From contig JADKAA010000024.1 in the NCBI GenBank assembly GCA_016715465.1, positions 682,001 to 746,000 on the forward strand: a stretch of 64,000 nucleotides of DNA. Direction: 5' to 3'. Numbering within the stretch: the first letter of the stretch is position 1; each line of letters starts with the position of its first letter. The translations under genes and the position numbers were made by a program. This DNA comes from Saprospiraceae bacterium (GTDB lineage: Bacteria > Bacteroidota > Bacteroidia > Chitinophagales > Saprospiraceae). Below, piece after piece: positions 28,201 to 36,715 of this stretch. The notes under the pieces are model-generated. The model had not been told where the DNA came from. It saw nothing but the letters and a program-made list of their open reading frames with translations, and made no database searches.

Positions 28201-29996
28201 GTGGAGTGAATGATTTTGTAATCCGGTTTGCCAATGTAAATGGCACGGGTTCGGCGAGTGCCAATTTTTTGTTTGCGAAGACCGTATTCAGGATGGGGGT
28301 GCCGGTAGTGCCCAAAAATATTTTTCCATCCAACATCCAGGGCTTGTCCACATGGTATGAAGTGCGTGTTTGTGAAAAAGGATACAAGGGCAGGAAAGAC
28401 GTTATTGATTTTATGGTGTCTGTCAATCCGCAGAGTTTTAAAAATGACATAGCCAGCGTAAGGCCCGGAGGATACTTTATGTATGACAGCACCAAGGTGT
28501 TGCATGAAGAATTCATCCGTCCGGACATCACTTACCTGGGCATTCCCCTGATGGAGATCTGCAGCCGTGAATTTACCGATGCCCGTCAAAGGCAGTTGTT
28601 TAAAAACATTGTGTACATCGGTGCCCTGGCCAGCCTGCTTCGTCTGGATTTTTCCATCATCGAAGGGTTGTTTGCGGAACAGTTTACAGGAAAAGAAAAG
28701 CTGATCGCTCCCAACATCAAGGCATTGTACCTGGGGGCTGATTATGTGTCGGGTCATTTCACCAATTACCCGGATTTTTATGTAGAAAAACGCGACCTGG
28801 TAGGCGATCAGATTCTGGTCGATGGCAATACAGCCGCAGGCATCGGGGCGGTTTATGCCGGAGCCTCAGTAGTAGCCTGGTATCCGATCACGCCATCCAC
28901 TTCGCTCGTGGATGCGTTTGAGGATTATGCCAAAGAGTTGCGTGTGGATGAAGCGACCGGAAAAAATAAATTTGCCATTGTACAGGCCGAAGACGAACTG
29001 GCTGCCATCGGCATGGTCATGGGGGCGAGTTGGAATGGTGCGCGGAGTTTTACAGCCACGAGTGGCCCTGGGCTCTCCCTGATGAATGAGCTCCTGGGTC
29101 TGGCCTATTTTTCTGAGGTGCCAGTGGTACTGGTCGATGTTCAAAGATCAGGTCCATCGACCGGTATGCCTACCCGTACACAACAATCCGATGTGCTGGA
29201 AGCAGCGTATGCTTCACATGGAGATACCAAACACATGCTTTTGTTTCCTTCCAATCCTTCGGAATGTTTTCACTACATGTCCAAAGCTTTTGAACTGGCG
29301 GAACATTTGCAGGCGCCTGTCATCGTGATGTCTGACCTTGACCTGGGCATGAATGACCATATGTCAAAACCATTCACCTGGGATGAAAACCACAAATACC
29401 AGAGGGGGAAAGTATTATCCGCCGAAGAGCTGGAAGTGGTGAAGGACTGGGGCCGATATAAGGATATAGACGGAGATGGTGTGCCATACCGGACCATACC
29501 GGGTGTACATCCGAGCAAGGGTGCTTACTTCACCCGGGGATCTTCACACAATGAGTACGCAAAATATACTGAAGATGCCGATACCTATATCCGCATCATG
29601 GAGCGTCTCGTTAAAAAATATGAAACGGCCAAGAACCTGGTACCGGCGCCGGAAATTTCCGGCAACGAGGCTGAATTGGGCATGATTTATTACGGCACTT
29701 CCGCGCACGCAGCTGAAGAAGCGTGCGACCTTATGGCGGAAGATGGCCATGTAGTAGATGCCATGTGCATCAAGGCATTCCCATTCAATGACCAGGTGAA
29801 AAAATTCATCGACGATCACAAAGTGGTCTTTGTCATTGAACAAAACAGGGATGCCCAGCTGAGGACCCTCCTGATGACCGAACTGGATGCAGACCCGGCC
29901 AAAATGGTGAAGGTGTTGCATTACGATGGTACGCCCATCGGGGCCGATTTTATCCAGCGCAGCATGCTGGGCTATTTTCAATTACAGACCCTTTAA
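28197..29996 (+). CDS. korA: 2-oxoacid:ferredoxin oxidoreductase, fused gamma-alpha subunit
   Basis: 599 aa from ATG 28197, which overlaps the previous stop (ATGA). The frame is open slightly upstream, but this start fits the family. Residues 1-190 are the gamma domain (NVNGTGSASANFLFAKTV, VPKNIFPSNIQGL). From about 205 comes the alpha pyrimidine-binding domain (DGNTAAGIGAVYAGASVV, WYPITPSTSLVDAFE, ATSGPGLSLMNELLGLAYF, TGMPTRTQQSDV). Such gamma-alpha fusions are typical of the KorA group, which oxidises 2-oxoglutarate or other 2-oxo acids to acyl-CoA, CO2 and reduced ferredoxin. The exact substrate cannot be fixed from sequence alone, so the symbol is provisional. Confidence 0.88.
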   Translation: MSGVNDFVIRFANVNGTGSASANFLFAKTVFRMGVPVVPKNIFPSNIQGLSTWYEVRVCEKGYKGRKDVIDFMVSVNPQSFKNDIASVRPGGYFMYDSTKVLHEEFIRPDITYLGIPLMEICSREFTDARQRQLFKNIVYIGALASLLRLDFSIIEGLFAEQFTGKEKLIAPNIKALYLGADYVSGHFTNYPDFYVEKRDLVGDQILVDGNTAAGIGAVYAGASVVAWYPITPSTSLVDAFEDYAKELRVDEATGKNKFAIVQAEDELAAIGMVMGASWNGARSFTATSGPGLSLMNELLGLAYFSEVPVVLVDVQRSGPSTGMPTRTQQSDVLEAAYASHGDTKHMLLFPSNPSECFHYMSKAFELAEHLQAPVIVMSDLDLGMNDHMSKPFTWDENHKYQRGKVLSAEELEVVKDWGRYKDIDGDGVPYRTIPGVHPSKGAYFTRGSSHNEYAKYTEDADTYIRIMERLVKKYETAKNLVPAPEISGNEAELGMIYYGTSAHAAEEACDLMAEDGHVVDAMCIKAFPFNDQVKKFIDDHKVVFVIEQNRDAQLRTLLMTELDADPAKMVKVLHYDGTPIGADFIQRSMLGYFQLQTL

Positions 29997-30008
29997 ATCT
30001 ACACAGAT

Positions 30009-31061
30009 ATGAGTTATAGCAGACCGGGTTTTCACCACCCCAATCTTCCAAAAAATGCATTGGGATACACCGCCAAAGACTATGAAGGCACCTTGTCCAC
30101 CCTGTGCGCTGGTTGTGGTCACGATTCCATCAGTGCGGCGATCTCTGAAGCGTGTTTTGAGCTTAACATTGAGCCCCATAAGGTGGCCAAACTTTCGGGC
30201 ATAGGCTGCTCGTCCAAGACACCGGCCTACTTCCTCAACAATTCACACGGTTTCAACTCTGTGCATGGCAGGATGCCATCCCTGGCTACCGGGGCCAACC
30301 TCGCCAATCGCGACCTGATCTACCTCGGTGTATCGGGAGACGGAGATACCGCGTCGATCGGCATGGGTCAGTTTTGCCATGTCATCCGCCGCAACCTCAA
30401 CATGATCTATATCGTGATGAACAATGGCTGTTACGGTCTTACCAAGGGTCAGGATTCTGCTACCGCAGATAAGGGTTCAGTAGCCAAGGCAGGCAATGTC
30501 AATTCATTTGATGGCATCGACCTGTGCAGCCTGGCCATTGAGTTGGGTGCCACGTTTGTCGCGCAGAGTTTCAGTGGTGATAAGTCACAACTCATACCGA
30601 TCTTAAAGGCAGGCATGAGTCACCAGGGTTTCGCCCTCATCAATGTGATCTCTCCTTGTGTGACTTTCAACAATAACGCGGGCAGTACCAAGTCATACGA
30701 CTACGTGCGCGAACACAATGAGAGTGTGGGCAAAATCGATTTTGTGCCCCTCGGCACAGAGATCACGACTTCCTATGCGGAAGGAGAAGTGAAAGAAGTA
30801 ACCCTGCATGATGGCAGCGGTATTTTGTTGCACAAGGTGCGGCAGGACTTTGATCCGGAGGACAAGTTCGATGCCATGCGGGCCATCTATGAAAGCAAGC
30901 AAAAAAAACACATCATCACGGGGGTGTTGTATGTGAATAAAAACGGAGTGGAACTCAATACCCTGCTCAATTCTGTGGATACGCCGCTGAACCAACTCAC
31001 CGAAAAGGAATTGTGTCCGGGCTTACCCGCATTGGAGGAGATTAACCAGAGTTTCAGGTAA
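30009..31061 (+). CDS. korB: 2-oxoacid:ferredoxin oxidoreductase, beta subunit (TPP-binding)
   Basis: 350 aa. It binds thiamine diphosphate: the GDG...NN motif is visible as GVSGDGDTASIGMGQ and, about 27 residues on, IYIVMNNGCYGLTKGQ. The N-terminal LCAGCGHDSISAAISEA and GIGCSSKTPAYF provide cluster or TPP-domain cysteines, as in KorB/PorB proteins. It lies 12 bases after korA and closes the three-gene operon. With icd elsewhere in the window this could supply a ferredoxin-linked 2-oxoglutarate step of the TCA cycle, but pyruvate or branched-chain substrates are not excluded. There is no separate delta subunit; the upstream flavoprotein carries the two extra ferredoxin-type motifs instead. 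Confidence 0.9.
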   Translation: MSYSRPGFHHPNLPKNALGYTAKDYEGTLSTLCAGCGHDSISAAISEACFELNIEPHKVAKLSGIGCSSKTPAYFLNNSHGFNSVHGRMPSLATGANLANRDLIYLGVSGDGDTASIGMGQFCHVIRRNLNMIYIVMNNGCYGLTKGQDSATADKGSVAKAGNVNSFDGIDLCSLAIELGATFVAQSFSGDKSQLIPILKAGMSHQGFALINVISPCVTFNNNAGSTKSYDYVREHNESVGKIDFVPLGTEITTSYAEGEVKEVTLHDGSGILLHKVRQDFDPEDKFDAMRAIYESKQKKHIITGVLYVNKNGVELNTLLNSVDTPLNQLTEKELCPGLPALEEINQSFR

Positions 31062-31132
31062 GTCGCTTTTACCCAACCATAGTTGGTTTACGTTCGTCTA
31101 TGCAAGGCAGACGTACCCTATAAGTGAAGACG

Positions 31133-31444
31133 ATGAAGTATGTAATGTTTCTTTTACTGCTCACAGCAGCATCGTGCTGCCATGACAACAATGATGCCTG
31201 TATTTTTTCGAGGATCGAAGACTTCAAACAGGACAAGGATGCCATAGGCGTATATTCCTATGAGGTAGATGGAGAGATTCACTTTTGGTTCCACGATGGG
31301 GCTACGTTTTACGATGGCAGCGAGTTTATTTACAACGCCGATTGTGAGGAAGTTTGCCGTTTCTGTGGTTTTTGTATTCCACCGGCTTGTCTGACGGCCT
31401 ATCCCACCAGTACTTCAGGCTGGGAGGTGGTCTGGGAAAAGTAA
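31133..31444 (+). CDS. Small Cys-rich lipoprotein of unknown function
   Basis: About 103 aa from ATG 31133; the GTG three codons upstream is less likely. The N-terminus MKYVMFLLLLTAASCC is a lipoprotein signal with cysteine at the lipobox. The mature part is short, acidic and aromatic, with four further cysteines (CEEVCRFCGFC, PPACLTAYP). I recognise no domain. It stands alone after korB and may be transcribed with that operon, about 70 bases downstream. Confidence 0.6.
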   Translation: MKYVMFLLLLTAASCCHDNNDACIFSRIEDFKQDKDAIGVYSYEVDGEIHFWFHDGATFYDGSEFIYNADCEEVCRFCGFCIPPACLTAYPTSTSGWEVVWEK

Positions 31445-31478
31445 AAGACCAATAGGTCTGTCGATGTGAGAAACTTGT

Positions 31479-31486
31479 TACCTTTG
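31479..31486 (+). promoter_or_regulatory. -7 box upstream of the glycosyltransferase gene
   Basis: TACCTTTG matches TAnnTTTG, 21 bases before the TTG start at 31507, which supports that unusual start. Confidence 0.5.
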
Positions 31487-31506
31487 CGGGCACACATCGA
31501 TCCAGA

Positions 31507-33080
31507 TTGGAAGAACAACACTTAAAACGATTTCGACTATATACCTGGGCGGCCTTAGTACTTACCATACCGGCCTTCACCTGGCATTTGGGTCTGACAC
31601 CCTTTATTGGTGATGAAGCCATCCGGTCGCTGGTGGCACTGGAGATGATGCTTTCCGAAAATTACCTCGTGCCAACCATGCGCGGCGACTTTTATTTTTC
31701 GAAACCGCCGCTATACAACTGGATCCTTATTGTCTTTTTTAAGATGAGTGGCCAGGTCAATGAGTGGGTTGCCCGAATTCCGACCGTCATTTTCAGCTTA
31801 TGTTTTACGTGGATCATCTGGTTTTTCAACCGCCATAAATTTGAAGACAAGAGGCACGCCGTGGTTTTGGCATTTATGTTTTTGACCTGCGGGCGGATGA
31901 TTTTTTACGATAGCTTCCTGGGCCTCATCGACATCTTTTTTTCCATGGTTACCTACACCATGATCATGGGTGCTTATCATTTTGCCAGCCGGGGTAAATT
32001 TGGAAGCATGTACCCTTTTATTTACGCACTGTCTGTGGTCGGCTTTATGCTGAAAGGCCTGCCTACGCTGCACTTTTTGGGCTTTACCCTGTTGATCATC
32101 CACGGTCTTTTTGGAAAATGGGAGATGCTCAAAGGGCGTAACCATGTGCTGTCACTGCTGGGCGCCGTTGCGGTCATCGCACTGTACTTTATGGCGTATA
32201 GTTATTACCGGGAAGCCACACAAACCATGGATCCCCTGGTGGACCAGGCTACGCGCAGGACCATTTTAAAATATGGCATTTGGGATATGGTCAAACACCT
32301 CATCACTTACCCGCTTGAAAACATTTATCATTTTTTCCCATGGACACTTCTTGGACTCTGGCATTAAGAAAAGACATTTTTAGCCTTTTGTTTCAGCACA
32401 AATACATTTGGTACCTGGTGTTGAGTTTTGTACTTAATTTTATAGTGTACTGGGTATCTCCGGAAGTGTATCCACGTTATATCCTTATGCTCATTCCGCT
32501 CATCTTTTCAGTGTGGATCTACCTGTACGGTTTTGAGATCGGGAAAAACAATCTGAACATGACTGTGATTTCATGGCTTTTTAAATTCATGGTCATTGCT
32601 GTTCCGTTGTTGATCCTATCCCAATATAACAATCCCAGGCTGGCTTATGTGGATGACTATGTCTTGAAAATGATTGCATTGGTCGTAGCACTTAGCCTGT
32701 GTGCAGTGGTCTATTTCAAAGACCAACCCAATCGTCACATCCTGTTTGTAATTTATCTGTTGGTGGTTCGCCTTGGCTTTGATGTGCTGGTTTTGCCGGT
32801 AAGGGCGATGACAGGGGACGACGAATATTACAAAAGGGAAGCGGTGCGCATTGGAAGGAAATACACCGACGTGAAGTTGTATGAAGACACCCAATTGAAC
32901 CACATCACCACCTTCTACATCACCAACGAGACTCAAAAAATAACGAACCGGTCAAATCAGTTGACAGACGCTGCTTACTTCATAGTGGATTCTTGTTATA
33001 TGGACAGGTTTGCCCTCATAGACAGCTTCCCAGATGCCAGCTTTTGCGGCACGAGATGGGTGATTAAGGGTGAGAAGTGA
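31507..33080 (+). CDS. PMT/ArnT-like membrane glycosyltransferase, one-base frameshift
   Basis: An integral-membrane glycosyltransferase of the dolichyl-phosphate-mannose/ArnT superfamily, which moves sugars from polyprenyl-phosphate donors at the outer face of the inner membrane. The N-terminal part has the catalytic-loop pattern FIGDEAIRSLVALEM and FYFSKPPLYNWIL, followed by many hydrophobic helices. The frame stops at 32367 (TLLGLWH) and resumes as ALRKDIFSLLFQHKYIW in the next frame to 33080. One missing G at 32360-32361 (TGGCATTA for TGGGCATTA) restores a protein of about 524 aa. The start is TTG 31507, since no suitable ATG exists and a -7 box lies 21 bases upstream. The acceptor (lipid A, protein or glycan) is unknown. 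Confidence 0.8.
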
Positions 33081-33110
33081 GCTGCCCCGAAAAAAAATAA
33101 TTGATATATA

Positions 33111-34517
33111 TTAAAGTGCTTTTACCTCGGTCACCAGTTTGACCAGTGTATCCTTGGCATCACCAAACAGCATGAAACTTTTTGGACGGTAAAACAATTC
33201 GTTGTCGATGCCTGCATAACCTGCCTTCATAGATCGTTTCATGATGATCACATTCTTGGCGTTTTCCACCTCGAGGATGGGCATGCCATAGATGGGTGAA
33301 GTAGGATCGGTCTTGGCTGCAGGGTTTACCACGTCGTTGGCACCTACTACCAGCACCACATCGGTGGTGGCGAACTCAGGATTGATGTCATCCATTTCCA
33401 CCAACTTGTCGTAGCTGACACTGGATTCTGCCAGCAGCACGTTCATGTGTCCGGGCATCCTGCCGGCTACGGGGTGGATGGCATATTTTACTTCTACGCC
33501 TTCTTCCTCAAGCAGGGTCTCGAGTTCGTGGCAGGTATGTTGAGCCTGGGCCACAGCCAGTCCGTAACCCGGAACGATGACGACCTTCTTGGCGTATTTC
33601 ATCAGGATTGCCGTATCCGACTTGGTAATTTCTTTGACAGAACCTGTGACCGCCTGTCCGCCGCCGCTGGCACCTCCGCCGAAATTACCAACGAGTACAT
33701 TGAGCAGGGAACGGTTCATGGCGTTGCACATGGTTACCGTGAGGATGGTACCGGCAGATCCTACGAGGATACCGCCGATGAGCATAACATAGTTATCGTA
33801 TAGGAAACCGCCGCAGGCTGCTGCCACACCGGTGAATGAATTGAGCAGGGAGATCACGACTGGCATATCGGCACCGCCGATGGGCAGTACAAACCAGATG
33901 CCGTAGATGAGGGATAAAGCGAGGATGCCAAAGAACCACATGGAACCAGTGACATAACCCATGTTGAACATGACAGAAATGACCAGAATGGCTAACATCA
34001 GACCGATGTTGACCACCTGTTGTCCTTTGATGCTCACGTCGTTGATCTTTCCTTCCAGTTTGCCATAGGCGATGATGGATCCGGAGAATGAAATGGAACC
34101 GATGATGAGTCCGGCGAGGATGATCACCCCTTTGGTGCTCAAAAATGCAGACATGTCGCCACCGGTGGTGTGCATCATGTGGTTGTATTCGATCACGGAT
34201 ATGAGCGCAGCGCAGGCACCACCCATACCATTGAAGAAAGACACCATTTGTGGCATGGCCGTCATTTGCACCCTTTTAGCCATCAACCAGCCTACGACAG
34301 TACCGATGATCAGGGCGAGGAAAATCAGGCCCAGGTTGCCCAGGTGATTGCCATTGGAATCGGTGTAGATGAAGATGGTAGCAAAAATGGCGAGTACCAT
34401 ACCGGCAGCCGCGATGAGGTTGCCTTTTCTGGCAGTGTCGGGCTTGCTGAGCATCTTAAGTCCCAGCATAAAGGTGACCGATGCCACGAGGTAGATCAAT
34501 ACGAGTATATGTTCCAT
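33111..34517 (-). CDS. pntB: NAD(P) transhydrogenase beta subunit
   Basis: 468 aa. Many transmembrane helices (for example VASVTFMLGLKMLS, LGLIFLALIIGTVVGWLMA, GVIILAGLIIGSISFSGS) form the proton channel. They are followed by the soluble NADP-binding domain (VVIVPGYGLAVAQAQHTCHE, IHPVAGRMPGHMNVLLAE, VVLVVGANDVVNPAAKTD, MKRSMKAGYAGIDNELF). With PntA and the short subunit it couples hydride transfer between NADH and NADP+ to proton movement across the inner membrane, chiefly making NADPH. It is the last gene of the operon; its ATG overlaps the preceding stop by one base. Confidence 0.97.
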   Translation of the reverse strand: MEHILVLIYLVASVTFMLGLKMLSKPDTARKGNLIAAAGMVLAIFATIFIYTDSNGNHLGNLGLIFLALIIGTVVGWLMAKRVQMTAMPQMVSFFNGMGGACAALISVIEYNHMMHTTGGDMSAFLSTKGVIILAGLIIGSISFSGSIIAYGKLEGKINDVSIKGQQVVNIGLMLAILVISVMFNMGYVTGSMWFFGILALSLIYGIWFVLPIGGADMPVVISLLNSFTGVAAACGGFLYDNYVMLIGGILVGSAGTILTVTMCNAMNRSLLNVLVGNFGGGASGGGQAVTGSVKEITKSDTAILMKYAKKVVIVPGYGLAVAQAQHTCHELETLLEEEGVEVKYAIHPVAGRMPGHMNVLLAESSVSYDKLVEMDDINPEFATTDVVLVVGANDVVNPAAKTDPTSPIYGMPILEVENAKNVIIMKRSMKAGYAGIDNELFYRPKSFMLFGDAKDTLVKLVTEVKAL

Positions 34518-34816
34518 TATTTCTTTTTCTTAAACATTTCAAGCATCCTGTCTGTGACGACAAATCCTCCCACCACGTTGAGTGTACCCAGGATCACGGC
34601 GATAAAGCCAAAGATGAGGCTGAGTGTACCTTCTGCCTGGCCCATGACGATGATGGCTCCAATGATGACCACGCCGTGGATGGCGTTAGCTCCCGACATC
34701 AGCGGAGTGTGCAACACAGACGGCACATGCGAGATGAGTTCGATGCCTACAAATATCATCAGGATAACCATGTAGATCATCTGGATGTTTTCATGAATGA
34801 ATTCTAAAAATCCCAT
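34517..34816 (-). CDS. pntAB: NAD(P) transhydrogenase small membrane subunit (alpha 2)
   Basis: 99 aa, with membrane helices MIYMVILMIFVGIELISHVP, NAIHGVVIIGAIIVMG and LSLIFGFIAVILGTLNVVGG. It corresponds to the C-terminal membrane part of E. coli PntA, which here is a separate gene as in Rhodospirillum-type split transhydrogenases. The conserved SHVPSVLHTPLMSGANAIHG segment is present. It starts directly after the pntA stop. Confidence 0.95.
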   Translation of the reverse strand: MGFLEFIHENIQMIYMVILMIFVGIELISHVPSVLHTPLMSGANAIHGVVIIGAIIVMGQAEGTLSLIFGFIAVILGTLNVVGGFVVTDRMLEMFKKKK

Positions 34817-35917
34817 TTATTTTAATGTATTTCCCTGGTGAACAATGAGGGTTCCTTTGGTTATTTCTTCTTCCATGTCCCATTTGAAACCGTCCTTATC
34901 GGAAAGGTGGATGAGCAGGTTTTGAAGATTTTTTGCATAAAGTTCGCTGGCATTGGTCGCGAGCGTGGAGGGTAAGTTGGTAGTGCCCACGATCTTTACT
35001 CCGTGTTTCACCACCACTTTGCCGGCTTCGCTCACTTCACAGTTTCCGCCTTGTTCCACTGCCATATCGACAATGACGGCGCCGTATTTCATTTGTTTTA
35101 CCTGATCTTCGGTGATGAGGATCGGAGCCTTTTTACCCATGACCTGTGCCGTGGTGATGATCAGATCAGCCTGGAAAAGCGACTTGTTTACGGCTTCTTT
35201 TTGTTTGGCCAGGTATTCCGCGGTCACTTCCTTGGCATAACCTCCTTCGGTTTTGACGCCATCGTCCTTAACGGTAATGAATTTGGCACCCAGCGATTCT
35301 GCCTGTTCTTTGGTTTCCGGCCTTACATCCGTGGCTTCCACCACAGCGCCCAATCTTTTGGCGGTGGCAATGGCCTGGAGTCCCGCAACACCGACCCCAA
35401 AGATCAATACTTTGGATGGGGTGATGGTACCTGCTGCCGTCATCATGAGGGGAAATATTTTGGTCATGTGTTCTGCGCCGAGGATTACCGCCTTATAGCC
35501 GGCCAGGTTGCCCTGAGAACTGAGTACGTCCATGCTTTGAGCCCTTGAGATACGCGGAATGGCGTCCATCGAAAAGGCACTGACGCCTTTGGCTGCCAGC
35601 TTTTGTACGTACTCCGGATTGTTCAGGTGGTACATCAGCGACATACAAATTTTGTCCTGACTGAGCCTGCTTATTTCTTCGTCGGAGAATTGATTGATCT
35701 TGGCGAGGACATCGGCACCGGTCACCAACTGTTGGGCCGATGTTTCGATGGTGGCGCCTGCTTCGGTGTAGTCCTTGTCCTGAAAAGCAGACGCTTCTCC
35801 GGCTCCGGCTTCCACCATGACCTGGTATCCTTTGGCCACCAATTGTTTGACGATCGTGGGGGTGAGGGCTACCCTTTTTTCACCTTCCCGGCTCTCCTTT
35901 AAAACTGCTATTTTCAA
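34817..35917 (-). CDS. pntA: NAD(P) transhydrogenase alpha subunit, NAD-binding part
   Basis: 366 aa soluble NAD(H)-binding subunit, related to alanine dehydrogenase. Visible are KESREGEKRVALTPTIVKQL, the RISRAQSMDVLSSQGNLAGY loop, the Rossmann motif VLIFGVGVAGLQAIATAKRL with EATDVRPETKEQ, and VDMAVEQGGNCEVSE. The start codon is TTG (35917-35915), since the sequence begins MKIAVLKESREGEKR exactly there. It is the first gene of the pntA-pntAB-pntB operon. A perfect 7-bp inverted repeat lies at 35994-36012 upstream and may be an operator. Confidence 0.96.
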   Translation of the reverse strand: MKIAVLKESREGEKRVALTPTIVKQLVAKGYQVMVEAGAGEASAFQDKDYTEAGATIETSAQQLVTGADVLAKINQFSDEEISRLSQDKICMSLMYHLNNPEYVQKLAAKGVSAFSMDAIPRISRAQSMDVLSSQGNLAGYKAVILGAEHMTKIFPLMMTAAGTITPSKVLIFGVGVAGLQAIATAKRLGAVVEATDVRPETKEQAESLGAKFITVKDDGVKTEGGYAKEVTAEYLAKQKEAVNKSLFQADLIITTAQVMGKKAPILITEDQVKQMKYGAVIVDMAVEQGGNCEVSEAGKVVVKHGVKIVGTTNLPSTLATNASELYAKNLQNLLIHLSDKDGFKWDMEEEITKGTLIVHQGNTLK

Positions 35918-35993
35918 GGTTTTCTAATTTAAAATGGCGAATTTACTAATTAAGGCGAATTATATTTAAAAAATGATAATTATTATTACCCGA

Positions 35994-36012
35994 AACGATA
36001 TAAACTATCGTT
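35994..36012. promoter_or_regulatory. Inverted repeat upstream of pntA
   Basis: AACGATA, five bases (TAAAC), TATCGTT: perfect 7-bp arms 77-95 bases before the pntA start. The size and symmetry suit a dimeric repressor or activator site. The regulator is unknown. Confidence 0.45.
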
Positions 36013-36101
36013 GAATGCGTAATTACATGATATGAATCTTCTCCATTTGTTTTTAAATGTCAAAAAGACTCAAAACGAGCTTATTTTTCGGGGTTACCGC
36101 T

Positions 36102-36479
36102 TTATTGGTCAAATGAACCGGTTCTAAACGGTGGACTGCCACCCGGCTTAAATTCAAAGCCATAGTAACGGTATTGCAGACCAACCTGGTCGGCGCCGGC
36201 ACGACCACCGGTGCCGTCCGGAAAAACGACCACAAAGGCCAGGGCCTGCAATCGACCATTTTCATAAAAGACCGAGCTGCTGTAATCGAGCACCACGCCC
36301 ATTTTTTGCAAGTCGACAGAAAATTTTTCCATCTCCGGTTTAGTGGTCTGGTGGGAAACTTTCATCACCACATGGTCTTTTTCAGCAAGGAATACGGAAG
36401 GCAGTTCTTTGGGTGAACACGCAGGCAAACAACAAACGAGCAGCAAAACAACAAAGAACGGTTGAGCAAAATAATTCAT
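36102..36479 (-). CDS. Small lipoprotein of unknown function
   Basis: 125 aa from ATG 36479; the open frame extends upstream, but the signal starts here. The signal peptide MNYFAQPFFVVLLLVCCLPAC ends in a lipobox cysteine. The mature region has EMEKFSVDLQKMGVVLDYSS and RLQALAFVVVFPDGTGG, reminiscent of the short repeat domains found after BlaR1/M56-type proteins in Bacteroidota, but the match is weak. It is divergent from the giant secreted protein gene. Confidence 0.65.
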   Translation of the reverse strand: MNYFAQPFFVVLLLVCCLPACSPKELPSVFLAEKDHVVMKVSHQTTKPEMEKFSVDLQKMGVVLDYSSSVFYENGRLQALAFVVVFPDGTGGRAGADQVGLQYRYYGFEFKPGGSPPFRTGSFDQ

Positions 36480-36685
36480 TTGGGCATTTATTTGTTCCAA
36501 AGATAAGCGGAAATGGAGTTCGTAGTATAGGTAGCTTATGCTTGGTTCATCTTTTTCTTTATGTATAAATAGTGTGTTTTTATTTAGCTTATATATGATG
36601 ATAATCATGCATATTATGTAAAGGTCATTTTTAGGTCAAAACGGCTGATTTTCCGGATATCGGGCAGCCAATGGCGCAAAGACTG

Positions 36686-36693
36686 TATCTTTG
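36686..36693 (+). promoter_or_regulatory. -7 box before the giant secreted protein gene
   Basis: TATCTTTG matches TAnnTTTG. It lies downstream of the first in-frame ATG (36671), which argues that translation begins at TTG 36716 instead. Confidence 0.45.
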
Positions 36694-36715
36694 TTTTGAA
36701 ACAAAATGTCGGAAT

